A stretch of DNA of 17,185 nt, from NCBI RefSeq assembly GCF_946221145.1, contig NZ_CAMIOH010000052.1:1-17185 (forward strand), given 5' to 3'. The notes under the pieces were generated by a model, which made no database searches, was not told the DNA's origin, and saw only the letters and a list, made by a program, of their open reading frames with translations. Every line of letters begins with the position of its first letter. Position 1 is the first letter of the stretch. Positions 6,862 to 13,998 of this stretch are shown piece after piece. The translations under genes were made by a program, and so were the position numbers. The stretch is from an uncultured Paracoccus sp. Its GTDB lineage: Bacteria; Pseudomonadota; Alphaproteobacteria; Rhodobacterales; Rhodobacteraceae.

Positions 6862-7692
6862 CTAAGGCCGCCGCAGCTTCCTGAACGCCGCGGACGCGCC
6901 CCATCCGGCAAAAACCGCGACACCCAGCGACATCAGCCCATAGACAAACGGCTGATCGAAGGCCAGCCGGTACAGCCAGCGTTCCAGCCCGACCTTGCGG
7001 ACGTTGATCGGCGCCACGAACACGTCGATCACCTGCCCGTCGCGCAGCAGGAAGATACGCGTCTTGTAGGCGCCCTCGACCAGGTTGGCGGGCAGGCTGA
7101 CATCGGCGCGGAACAGGGTCTGCTCGATCAGCGACACGCTGCCCTCGTCCAGGCGATACAGCCCCTCGTTCTCGCGGATGCGGATCAGGGCCTCGGTAAA
7201 GGGCACCGCGCTTTCGACCGCGACCTGACCTGCAAAGGCGCGCATCGCATGGGACAGCGAAATCCGATAGCGGCTGTCCCAGTCGGGCAGCAGGATGTCG
7301 TTCAGCGCGGCGGATGTGGCAACGGCATAAAAGCCCGGCGCCGCGCCGATCCGCACGGATTCGGAGTTGACCCAGATCCCGCCCTTGCGCTCTTTCCGCC
7401 AGACGGTGACGCCTCGGGACGGGGCCTCGACGGTGACGATCACCTGCAAGGGCGGGCCGGGCGGGATCGGGTTTTCGCGCTTTATCGCGCCATAGATCAG
7501 GATGTCGGATCCGTCAAAGCTGGCGGTGATCGCCACGCTGTCGCTGGACAGGCCCGCAACCACGGTTTCGGTGGGGATCGGATCCGCAGTCGGCGTGACT
7601 TCGATCGGCGCGCCATCCGCCTGTGGCGGCGTTTGCGCCTGGGCAGCGCAGGACAGGGCCAGCAGCATCAGCGCCAGGGTCCAGCCCCGCAT
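6862..7692 (-). CDS. TIGR02186 family exported, C-terminally anchored protein
   Basis: This alphaproteobacterial family has no assigned biochemical function. The product is 276 residues. A signal peptide (MRGWTLALMLLALSCAAQA, cleavage expected after AQA) leads to a beta-rich extracytoplasmic domain carrying the family landmarks VVAGLSSDSVAITASFDGSDI, YGAIKRE, VIVTVEAPS, RKERKGGIWVN and FYAVATSA. A transmembrane helix near the C-terminus (VYGLMSLGVAVFAGWGA) leaves a short basic tail (FRKLRRP) in the cytoplasm. The ATG at 7692-7690 overlaps the stop of the upstream TauE/SafE gene by one base (TGATG); a GTG directly before it is possible but would extend the overlap. The coupling suggests a periplasmic partner or accessory of the permease. 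DUF2585 follows one base after its stop. Confidence 0.87.
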   Translation of the reverse strand: MRGWTLALMLLALSCAAQAQTPPQADGAPIEVTPTADPIPTETVVAGLSSDSVAITASFDGSDILIYGAIKRENPIPPGPPLQVIVTVEAPSRGVTVWRKERKGGIWVNSESVRIGAAPGFYAVATSAALNDILLPDWDSRYRISLSHAMRAFAGQVAVESAVPFTEALIRIRENEGLYRLDEGSVSLIEQTLFRADVSLPANLVEGAYKTRIFLLRDGQVIDVFVAPINVRKVGLERWLYRLAFDQPFVYGLMSLGVAVFAGWGASAAFRKLRRP

Positions 7693-8606
7693 CACCCGAT
7701 TCCCGGCTGGACGACATACAGATCGTCCGGCGTCATGAACAGATCAAGCGCCAGCTTGGCGCAGACCGCCAGCACCAGCAGCGCCAGCAGGATGCGCAGC
7801 TGTTCGGCCCGCAACCGCGCACCCAGCGTGGTCCCGAACTGCGCGCCGACCACCCCGCCGATGATCAGCAGCACCGCCAGCATGATGTCCACGGTGTTAT
7901 AGCTGACCGCGTGCATCAGCGTCGTAAAGGCCGTGACAAAGGTGATCTGGAACAGCGACGTGCCGACAACCACCTTGGTCGGCATTCCCAGCAGATAGAT
8001 CATCGCGGGCACCATGATGAAGCCGCCGCCCACACCCATGATCGCCGCAAGCACCCCCACCGCCAGCCCGACCAGCAGCGGCGGAAAGGCGCTGATATAC
8101 AGGCCCGAGGCGCGGAACTTGATCTTCACCGGCCAGCGATGGACCCAGTTGTGCTGGTGCAGCCGCCTGCGATGGCCGGGCATCGACGACCGGCGCAGGG
8201 CGCGGATGCTTTCCTGCAGCATCATCGCGCCGATCAGGCCCAGGAACACCACATAGCACAGCTGCACCACCAGATCGACCTGGCCCACCTCTTGCAGCAG
8301 GGTAAAGACCCAGACCCCCAGCCAGGATCCGACCAGACCCCCGGCCAGCAGCACGCCGCCCATCCTGAAATCGACGCTTTTGCGTTTCACATGAGCCAGC
8401 ACGCCCGACACCGACGAGGCGACGACCTGGTTCGCGCCGGTCGCCACGGCAATGGCGGGCGGGATGCCGATGAAGAACAGCAGCGGCGTGATCAGGAAAC
8501 CGCCGCCGACGCCGAACAGGCCGCTCATCAGGCCGACAAGGCCGCCAAGACCGATCAGGGTAAAGGCGTTGACCGAGACTTCGGCGATGGGAAGATAAAT
8601 CTGCAT
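7692..8606 (-). CDS. TauE/SafE family (DUF81) permease, putative sulfite/anion exporter
   Basis: This is an inner-membrane transporter of the family that includes TauE, SafE and CysZ-like exporters of sulfite, sulfoacetate and related anions. The internal duplication typical of the family is clear: LMSGLFGVGGGFLITPLL in the first half and LAAIMGVGGGFIMVPAM in the second, each followed by hydrophobic helices, for about eight in all. A cytoplasmic basic loop (RALRRSSMPGHRRR) lies between the halves. From the preferred ATG at 8606 (MQIYLPIAEVSVN) it has 304 residues. ATGs at 8618 and 8627 are also open, but a plausible promoter would start transcription at about 8626, too late for 8627. No sulfur-oxidation or taurine gene is nearby, so sulfite is a family default. 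Its stop overlaps the TIGR02186 start. Confidence 0.88.
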   Translation of the reverse strand: MQIYLPIAEVSVNAFTLIGLGGLVGLMSGLFGVGGGFLITPLLFFIGIPPAIAVATGANQVVASSVSGVLAHVKRKSVDFRMGGVLLAGGLVGSWLGVWVFTLLQEVGQVDLVVQLCYVVFLGLIGAMMLQESIRALRRSSMPGHRRRLHQHNWVHRWPVKIKFRASGLYISAFPPLLVGLAVGVLAAIMGVGGGFIMVPAMIYLLGMPTKVVVGTSLFQITFVTAFTTLMHAVSYNTVDIMLAVLLIIGGVVGAQFGTTLGARLRAEQLRILLALLVLAVCAKLALDLFMTPDDLYVVQPGIG

Positions 8607-8632
8607 GATCCGCGCCATTTGCGTCATCCGAA

Positions 8633-8661
8633 AGGATGCAACGCCCCGCCAGCCCCGTCAA
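8633..8661 (-). promoter_or_regulatory. Candidate promoter for the TauE-TIGR02186-DUF2585 unit
   Basis: On the minus strand TTGACG (8661-8656) is followed after 17 bases by CATCCT (8638-8633). The start site would fall near 8626, only about 20 bases before the preferred ATG at 8606. The -35 is a 5/6 match, the -10 a 3/6 match. Confidence 0.33.
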
Positions 8662-8778
8662 ACCGCTTTCGGGCCCTGGCCGCCCTTGAACGCTTGAAGC
8701 GGGCGTATCACCCGGCTAAGCAGGAACGACAATGTGAAGGGGCGCTGTCGCGGCGCCGCAGGACCGTGCGGGCAGACG

Positions 8779-9594
8779 ATGCGCATCTTGATCACCAATG
8801 ACGACGGAATCAACGCACCGGGGCTTGCGGTTCTTGAACAGATCGCGGCGACCCTTGCCGGACCGGCCGGCCAGATCTGGACCGTGGCCCCCGCCTTTGA
8901 ACAATCGGGCGTGGCCCATTGCATCAGCTATGCCCATCCGACCATGGTCGCCCGCCTGGACGAACGCCGCTATGCGACCGAGGGAAGCCCGGCCGATTGC
9001 GTGCTGGCCGCGCTGTGCGACATCATGGCCGATGGTCCGCCCGATCTGGTGCTGTCTGGCGTCAACCGGGGCAACAATTCGGGCGAAAACGCGATGTATT
9101 CGGGCACCATCGGCGGCGCGATGGAGGCCGCGTTGCAGGGCCTGCCCGCCATCGCCCTGTCGCAATATCTGGGTCCGCAGACGGCAGGCCTGGCCGACCC
9201 GTTCGAAGGCGCCCGCCAGCACGGCCCGGCGGTGATCCGGCGGCTTCTGGATCATGGCGACTGGACCTCGGACGCGGATTTCCGGCTGTTCTACAACATC
9301 AACTTTCCGCCCGTTCCGGCGGCGGCAGTGCGCGGCACCCGCGTGGTGCGGCAGGGGCGCAGGCAAGGCACGAATTTCGGCGTGGTGCCCTATACCGCGC
9401 CCAACGGCCGCCGCTTCATGTGGGCTGCGGGCGGTGCGCAGGATGCCCCGGCCGCGCCCGGAACCGATGTCAGCGTCAACATGGAAGGCTTCATTTCGGT
9501 CACGCCGATGCGCGCCGATCTGACCTGCCACGCATCCCTGCGCGACATGGCCGATTTGTTCGACGCCGATCCCATCGGGGCGGACAGCCCATGA
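8779..9594 (+). CDS. surE: 5'/3'-nucleotidase SurE
   Basis: SurE is a divalent-metal-dependent nucleotidase/exopolyphosphatase linked to stationary-phase and stress survival. The product is 271 residues and starts with the hallmark MRILITNDDGINAPGL. The metal ligands Asp8 and Asp9, Ser43 (APAFEQSGVAHCIS) and Asn96 (LSGVNRGNNSG) are all present, followed by the family block MYSGTIGGAMEAALQGLPAIALS. The C-terminus carries the usual VNMEGFISVTPMRADLT. The ATG at 8779 gives the canonical N-terminus; the 15 open codons before it are not family-like. A weak promoter-like pair TTGAAG (8694-8699) / TAAGCA (8717-8722) lies upstream. The stop overlaps the pcm start by four bases (ATGA), so the two are coupled. 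Confidence 0.96.
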   Translation: MRILITNDDGINAPGLAVLEQIAATLAGPAGQIWTVAPAFEQSGVAHCISYAHPTMVARLDERRYATEGSPADCVLAALCDIMADGPPDLVLSGVNRGNNSGENAMYSGTIGGAMEAALQGLPAIALSQYLGPQTAGLADPFEGARQHGPAVIRRLLDHGDWTSDADFRLFYNINFPPVPAAAVRGTRVVRQGRRQGTNFGVVPYTAPNGRRFMWAAGGAQDAPAAPGTDVSVNMEGFISVTPMRADLTCHASLRDMADLFDADPIGADSP

Positions 9595-10253
9595 CAGACG
9601 ACCACGACGGCCCTGACGATCCCGCAGAACGCAAGATGCGGTTCCTGTTCCAGCTGCGGTCGCGTGGCGTGACGGATCCGCGTGTCCTGGCCTCGATGGA
9701 GAAGATCGACCGGGGCCTGTTCGTGCGCGGCCAGTTCGCCGATCGCGCGTACGAGGACACACCCCTGCCCATCCCCTGCGGCCAGACGATCAGCCAGCCC
9801 TCGGTCGTGGGGCTGATGACCCAGTCGCTGCAATGCGGTCCGCGCGACACCGTGCTGGAGATCGGGACGGGATCGGGTTATCAGGCGGCGATCCTGTCCG
9901 GGCTGTGCCGCCGCGTCTATACCGTGGACCGCCATCGCCGCCTGGTGACCGAGGCCGAGGCGATCTTTCGTCAACTGGATCTGTACAACATCACCGCGCA
10001 GGTCGCCGACGGGTCGCGCGGGTTGCCTGATCAGGCGCCCTTTGATCGCATCCTTGTCACCGCCGCAGCCGAGGATCCGCCGGGGCCGCTGTTGGCACAG
10101 TTGAAGATCGGCGGTATCATGGTCGTGCCGGTGGGTCAGTCCGATGCTGTCCAGACGCTGATCCGCGTGACGCGGACGGATGCCGGCTATGACTATGACG
10201 AACTGCGTCAGGTTCGATTTGTGCCGCTGGTCGAAGGGTTGGGACCGACATGA
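9591..10253 (+). CDS. pcm: Protein-L-isoaspartate O-methyltransferase
   Basis: Pcm methylates L-isoaspartyl residues in aged proteins using S-adenosylmethionine, allowing their repair. The 220-residue product has an N-terminal helix region, the PIMT motif PIPCGQTISQPSVVGLM (residues 60-76), SAM-binding motif I VLEIGTGSGYQAA (88-100), and the later motifs RILVTAAAEDPPGPLLAQL and GGIMVVPVG. The start ATG lies in an ATGA overlap with the surE stop. A downstream ATG (KMRFLFQ, residue 16) is open but less likely given the overlap. The order surE-pcm followed by a LysM/M23 lipoprotein matches the enterobacterial surE-pcm-nlpD arrangement, here without rpoS, as expected for an alphaproteobacterium. 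Confidence 0.95.
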   Translation: MTDDHDGPDDPAERKMRFLFQLRSRGVTDPRVLASMEKIDRGLFVRGQFADRAYEDTPLPIPCGQTISQPSVVGLMTQSLQCGPRDTVLEIGTGSGYQAAILSGLCRRVYTVDRHRRLVTEAEAIFRQLDLYNITAQVADGSRGLPDQAPFDRILVTAAAEDPPGPLLAQLKIGGIMVVPVGQSDAVQTLIRVTRTDAGYDYDELRQVRFVPLVEGLGPT

Positions 10254-10293
10254 CCCGGATCTGCGGCATGGCAGGTTAAGGACGACGGGAAAC

Positions 10294-11442
10294 ATGAGCA
10301 GCAGTTTCAGACAGGCCGCCAGCGTCGGGGCTGCGGCTTTCCTTCTGGCTTCGTGCGGGGCGACGGGATTCGATCCTGATCTGCGCGGCTGGATGCCCGG
10401 CGCGCTGAACACGGCCGATGCCGCCGCCCAGGCCACGCCGCGTCCGCAGCCTGATGACCGGGGCGTGATCTCATTCCCGACCTATCAGGTGGCGGTGGCG
10501 CGCAGCGGCGATACGGTGGGCAGCCTCGCGGCCCGGCTGGGCGTCGATGCCGCCCGGCTGGCCCAGCACAACGCCCTGCCCGCCAATGCGCCCTTGAATG
10601 CGGGCCAGACGCTGGTCCTGTCGCAGCGCGTCGGGGTCGGCGGCACAGGAGCGCGCGGCGGCGGGGTTTCGGATCCCTTTGCCGGACAGCCTGCGCGCAC
10701 TGCTGCGGCACCCGCCGCGACGCCCGCAGCGACGCCCGCCACGACGCCGAAACCGGCGCCAAGTCCCGCCAACCCCGCGCAGCACGTCGTCGTGTCGGGT
10801 GAAACCGCCTGGTCCATCGCCCGCAAATACAATGTCAGCGTGCAGGATCTGGCGGCCTGGAACGGGTTGCCGTCATCCATGTCGCTGCGGGTCGGACAGC
10901 GGCTGATCGTGCCGGTGGCGGGGCAAAAGGCCCCCGATCCCGCGGCGGTCACCACCGCGCCCGGCACCGGCAGCCCGACCCCGCGCCCGCCATCCGCCGC
11001 CCAGCCCCTGCCTGCCGAAACCACCGCGCCTGCATCGGCGCCCGGACCGGCCGCACCCGCGACCGACCTGGGCGCGACGCGCACTGCCGCCTCGGCTGGC
11101 GGGCGGTTCCAGATGCCGGTGTCCGGGTCGATCATCCGGGTCTATGAAAAGGGCAAGAACGACGGCATCGACATCTCGGCGACCGCCGGGACCGCCGTAA
11201 AGGCGGCAGGCCGGGGAACGGTCGCGGCGGTGACGCAGGACACGTCGGGTTCGCCCATCGTCGTGGTGCGCCATGACGGCAATCTGATGACCGTCTATAC
11301 CGGGCTGGACGGCCTGGACGTGGCCAAAGGCGACGCGGTTTCGGCAGGCCAGTCGATCGGCAAGGCCGGTCGCGGCGGCTTCGTCCATTTCGAGGTCCGC
11401 CAGGGCTTTGACAGCGTTGACCCGGAAAAATACCTCAACTGA
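10294..11442 (+). CDS. nlpD: NlpD-like LysM/M23 lipoprotein, catalytically degenerate
   Basis: This is probably an outer-membrane lipoprotein that binds peptidoglycan and activates cell-wall amidases during division. The 382-residue product starts with a signal peptide and lipobox LLASC (lipidated Cys21). Two LysM domains follow (about residues 64-110 and 163-207), joined by Ala/Pro/Thr linkers, then an M23/LytM domain (about 272-380). The zinc site is degenerate: the HxxxD motif reads NDGID (Asn289, Asp293), and HxH reads FVH, keeping only His365. E. coli NlpD, as I recall it, shows the same Asn/Asp and single-His pattern, so this looks like a regulator rather than an endopeptidase. The start at 10294 is chosen because it begins the lipoprotein signal; the open frame upstream overlaps pcm. 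It lies 40 bases after pcm, probably in the same transcript. Confidence 0.92.
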   Translation: MSSSFRQAASVGAAAFLLASCGATGFDPDLRGWMPGALNTADAAAQATPRPQPDDRGVISFPTYQVAVARSGDTVGSLAARLGVDAARLAQHNALPANAPLNAGQTLVLSQRVGVGGTGARGGGVSDPFAGQPARTAAAPAATPAATPATTPKPAPSPANPAQHVVVSGETAWSIARKYNVSVQDLAAWNGLPSSMSLRVGQRLIVPVAGQKAPDPAAVTTAPGTGSPTPRPPSAAQPLPAETTAPASAPGPAAPATDLGATRTAASAGGRFQMPVSGSIIRVYEKGKNDGIDISATAGTAVKAAGRGTVAAVTQDTSGSPIVVVRHDGNLMTVYTGLDGLDVAKGDAVSAGQSIGKAGRGGFVHFEVRQGFDSVDPEKYLN

Positions 11443-11473
11443 CAGAAGGGAACGCGCCCCTGCCCCGGACGTT

Positions 11474-11488
11474 TGCTTGCCACAAGCA
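11474..11488 (+). other. Small hairpin in the leader of the PRC-barrel gene
   Basis: TGCTTG (11474-11479) pairs with CAAGCA (11483-11488) around a 3-base loop, 6 bases before the GGAGG-containing ribosome-binding site. It could be a weak terminator for nlpD or a translation-affecting leader structure; the stem is short. Confidence 0.3.
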
Positions 11489-11507
11489 GTCCAACGGAGG
11501 ATAGGAC

Positions 11508-11804
11508 ATGGACCATTCCCAACATCCCCGGCTGTTGCCGGACGAGATGACCGACGCCGTGCTGACCGGCGCGACCGTCTATGGCCCGGGCGACGAAACG
11601 GTCGGCACCGTGTCCCATGTCCATGGGTCCGGCAACAGTGCGCAGGTGGTGATCGACGCGGGCGGGTTCCTGGGCATTGGGTCGAAACCCGTGCTGGTCG
11701 CGGTGTCTGACCTGGACGTGATGCGCGATGGCGACGGCGTCGTTCACGCCGTGTCGCGATGGAGCAAGGATGACCTGAAGGCCCTGCCGGAACATCGGGA
11801 TTGA
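11508..11804 (+). CDS. PRC-barrel domain protein
   Basis: This small 98-residue protein has one PRC-barrel fold, a beta-barrel found in RimM and photosynthetic reaction-centre H subunits and in many stand-alone bacterial proteins of unknown role. The barrel covers most of the chain: a TGATVYGPGDETVGTVSHV strand pair, then QVVIDAGGFLGIGSKPVLVAVSDLDV, the usual GxGxKxV turn of these small proteins. The C-terminus (HAVSRWSKDDLKALPE) matches the common end of this type. There is no signal peptide or membrane segment. The ribosome-binding site is strong (ACGGAGGATAGGAC before the ATG at 11508), hinting at good expression. The 65-base gap from nlpD and a terminator right after the stop suggest it may be its own unit. 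The function is unknown. Confidence 0.88.
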   Translation: MDHSQHPRLLPDEMTDAVLTGATVYGPGDETVGTVSHVHGSGNSAQVVIDAGGFLGIGSKPVLVAVSDLDVMRDGDGVVHAVSRWSKDDLKALPEHRD

Positions 11805-11810
11805 TATGCG

Positions 11811-11838
11811 AAAGGCGGCGGGGTTTCCGCCGCCTTTT
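11811..11838. terminator. Bidirectional intrinsic terminator
   Basis: AAAGGCGGCGG (11811-11821) and CCGCCGCCTTT (11827-11837) form a perfect 11-bp stem with loop GGTTT, flanked by A-run and T-run on opposite sides. It starts 6 bases after the PRC-barrel stop and touches the stop codon of the convergent glutamine-synthetase-like gene, so it can end transcripts from both directions. Confidence 0.85.
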
Positions 11839-13169
11839 CAGACCGTATCCAGATAAAGCTCGACGGTTTCCTCGTCAGACAATTCGGCCATGTATTGCAG
11901 TTCCTGCCGCTTGGTCATCACGAAATTCTCGATCAGGTGGACCGGAAAGATACGCTTCATTTCGGGGCATTCGTCAAAGGCGTCGATCGCATCGCCCCAG
12001 GTCGCGGGCAGTTGCGCCAGCTTCTGGTCATAGGCATTGCCCCGGAACGGTTCGGGCGCCTCGAGCCGTTCAAGGATGCCGTTCAGCGCCGCCCCCAGGA
12101 TTGCCGCCACCGTCAGATAGGGGTTCACGTCGCCGCCCGCCACGCGATGCTCGATCCGCCGCGCCTTGGGGCCGGATGACGGAATGCGGATCGCCGCCGT
12201 CCGGTTTTCATATGCCCAACCGATACCGGTTGGCGCATGGGCATTTGGCACCAGCCGATCATAGCTGTTCTCGTGCGGGGCGAACAGCAGCGTCGATCCC
12301 GGCATCGCGCGCAGGCATCCGGCGACCGCGTGGCGCATCGCCGCCGTGCCCTCATCCCCGCCGTTGTCAAAGATATTGCGCCCCGACTGGTCCAGGATCG
12401 AGAAGTGCATATGCATCCCGTTCCCTGAAAACGCCTCGTATGGCTTGGCCATGAAGCTGCCCGCAAAGCCATACTGGCGCGCGATTCCCTTGACCAGCAT
12501 CTTGAAGAACCAGGTGTCATCCGCCGCCTTCAGCGGGTCGGGCTGATGCATCAGGTTGATCTCGAACTGGCCCGGCCCGGCTTCGGAAATCGCGGTATCG
12601 GCCGGAATATCCATGCTTTCGCAGGCATCATACAGGGTGGTGAAGAACTGATCGAAGGCATCCAGGGCGCGCAGGCTCAGAACCTCGCCGCCGGTGCGGC
12701 GCTTGCCGGACCGGGGGCTGGGCGGCACCCGCAACTGGCGGCCCGAATCGTCGATCAGAAAGAACTCCAGCTCGGTCGCGACGACCGGCGTCAGGCCTGC
12801 CTGCTTATAGCGTTCGACCACCCGCGCAAGCGCCTGCCGCGGGTCGCCGTCATAGGGCCGGCCATCAGGGTGGAACATCCACAGCGGCAGCAGCGCGGTC
12901 GGGGCGTCCAGCCAGGGCATCGGCAGGAACCCCCGTTCGGTCGGCAACAGCAATCCATCGGGATCGCCGATTTCAAAGACCAGCGGGCTGTCCTCGACAT
13001 CCTCGCCCCAGATGTCGAGGTTCAGCACGGAATAGGGAAACTTGGTCCCCTCCTCCAACAGCTTGCCGGCATAACGGGCCGGAATGCGCTTGCCGCGGGC
13101 CACGCCGTTCAGGTCGGCTGCGGCCACGCGGATGGTGCGGACTTCGGGATGTTCTTTCAGCCAGTCCAT
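11838..13169 (-). CDS. Glutamine-synthetase family ligase (PuuA/GlnA-like)
   Basis: This is probably a cytoplasmic ATP-dependent gamma-glutamyl ligase joining glutamate to an amine or related acceptor rather than ammonia. The 443-residue product has a beta-grasp N-terminus (DLNGVARGKRIP) and the full catalytic set: ATELEFF (Glu133, Glu135), EAGPGQFEI (Glu196, Glu203), GNGMHMHFS (His253, His255), NSYDRLVP (Arg305), AYENRTAAIRIP (Arg323, Arg328) and RIEHRVAGGDVNPY (Glu340, Arg342). The NLYDLPPE-type adenylylation loop of housekeeping GlnA is absent, arguing for the PuuA-like side of the family. It starts 4 bases after the stop of a polar-amino-acid permease gene, with AAGG before the ATG, and is the last gene of the importer operon. 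The acceptor (putrescine-like amine, ethanolamine, other) is not readable; a genuine glutamine synthetase cannot be excluded. Confidence 0.88.
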   Translation of the reverse strand: MDWLKEHPEVRTIRVAAADLNGVARGKRIPARYAGKLLEEGTKFPYSVLNLDIWGEDVEDSPLVFEIGDPDGLLLPTERGFLPMPWLDAPTALLPLWMFHPDGRPYDGDPRQALARVVERYKQAGLTPVVATELEFFLIDDSGRQLRVPPSPRSGKRRTGGEVLSLRALDAFDQFFTTLYDACESMDIPADTAISEAGPGQFEINLMHQPDPLKAADDTWFFKMLVKGIARQYGFAGSFMAKPYEAFSGNGMHMHFSILDQSGRNIFDNGGDEGTAAMRHAVAGCLRAMPGSTLLFAPHENSYDRLVPNAHAPTGIGWAYENRTAAIRIPSSGPKARRIEHRVAGGDVNPYLTVAAILGAALNGILERLEAPEPFRGNAYDQKLAQLPATWGDAIDAFDECPEMKRIFPVHLIENFVMTKRQELQYMAELSDEETVELYLDTV

Positions 13170-13173
13170 AACC

Positions 13174-13998
13174 TTACCGGATCACTTGCGGACGATAACG
13201 GATGCGCCGTGTGGCACCCGGAAGATGGCGGTTCAGGCGCCGGTTCACGATACCGAACAGCCCGATCAGCGCCAATGTGCAGAGGATGAAATATCCTGCG
13301 ACAATGGGATAGGCGACGAAGGGATTGAAGGTCTGGCCCGCGAAATAGCTGGCGTAATACAGGCTGTCACCGCGCTGCTGAAAGGCCGGGAAGCCGGAAA
13401 AGAACACCAGCGTCGTGGCGTGGAACAGAAAGATCGCCTCGTTCGTATAGGACGGCCAGGCCAGCCGCAGCATGGTCGGCCACAGCACCCGGCGGAACTT
13501 GGTCCAGCCGGTCATGCCATAGGCATCGGCGGCCTCGATGTCGCCCTTGGGCACGGACAGCAGCGCGCCGTGAAAAATCTGCGCGGCATAGGCGGCGGTG
13601 TTCAGCGTCAGCACGATCAGCGCCCCAGCCCAGGCCTTGGCCAGCCAGCTTGTCGCGACCGTCAGGCCAAAGATTTCGATCCCGGCGCGGGGCAGCATCA
13701 CAAGCGCCTCATAGGCCAGGAAGAACTGGATGAACAGCGGACTGCCCCGGAACAGGAAGATGAAGCCGTTGGCAGGCTTGCGCAGCCATGGATTGCTGCT
13801 GGTCCGCGCCAGGGCCAGCCCGGTCGCCAGGAAGAATCCGAACAGCAGCGCGAAAAAGGCGAAATACAGGTTCCAGATCAGGCCCGACCCGATCAGCGTC
13901 ACCTGCTGGCACAGCGTGAAATCCGACCGTGGCAGCAGCCGTTCGCCGATGCCCAGCGACCGCAGCCCGTAATCCAGGATCGTCTGCGCGCAGCTCAT
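13174..13998 (-). CDS. Polar amino acid ABC transporter permease (HisM/ArtM type)
   Basis: This is one of two inner-membrane permease subunits of a HisQMP-type importer. The 274-residue product has about five hydrophobic helices beginning with the long segment near 38-64. It carries the family sequence FLFRGSPLFIQFFL (81-94), TLNTAAYAAQIFHGAL, and the EAA loop DIEAADAYGM...LWP (about 153-173) that contacts the ATPase. The C-terminus is short and basic. Its ATG overlaps the stop of the other permease by four bases (ATGA), so the pair is translated together. The glutamine-synthetase-like gene follows after 4 bases. The closest functional classes by appearance are the arginine/ornithine/histidine/octopine permeases. 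Confidence 0.9.
   Translation of the reverse strand: MSCAQTILDYGLRSLGIGERLLPRSDFTLCQQVTLIGSGLIWNLYFAFFALLFGFFLATGLALARTSSNPWLRKPANGFIFLFRGSPLFIQFFLAYEALVMLPRAGIEIFGLTVATSWLAKAWAGALIVLTLNTAAYAAQIFHGALLSVPKGDIEAADAYGMTGWTKFRRVLWPTMLRLAWPSYTNEAIFLFHATTLVFFSGFPAFQQRGDSLYYASYFAGQTFNPFVAYPIVAGYFILCTLALIGLFGIVNRRLNRHLPGATRRIRYRPQVIR

Noticed and set aside
7623..8801. A 392-codon plus-strand frame opposite the TauE/SafE gene
   Set aside because: The Gln/His/Asp-rich translation is what the antisense of membrane-helix codons gives; the minus-strand frame has clear TauE/SafE motifs.
10700..10770. Short GC-rich repeats in the nlpD linker as a possible CRISPR or regulatory repeat
   Set aside because: They are degenerate 12-base repeats that encode an Ala/Thr/Pro linker between two LysM domains, with no spacers.
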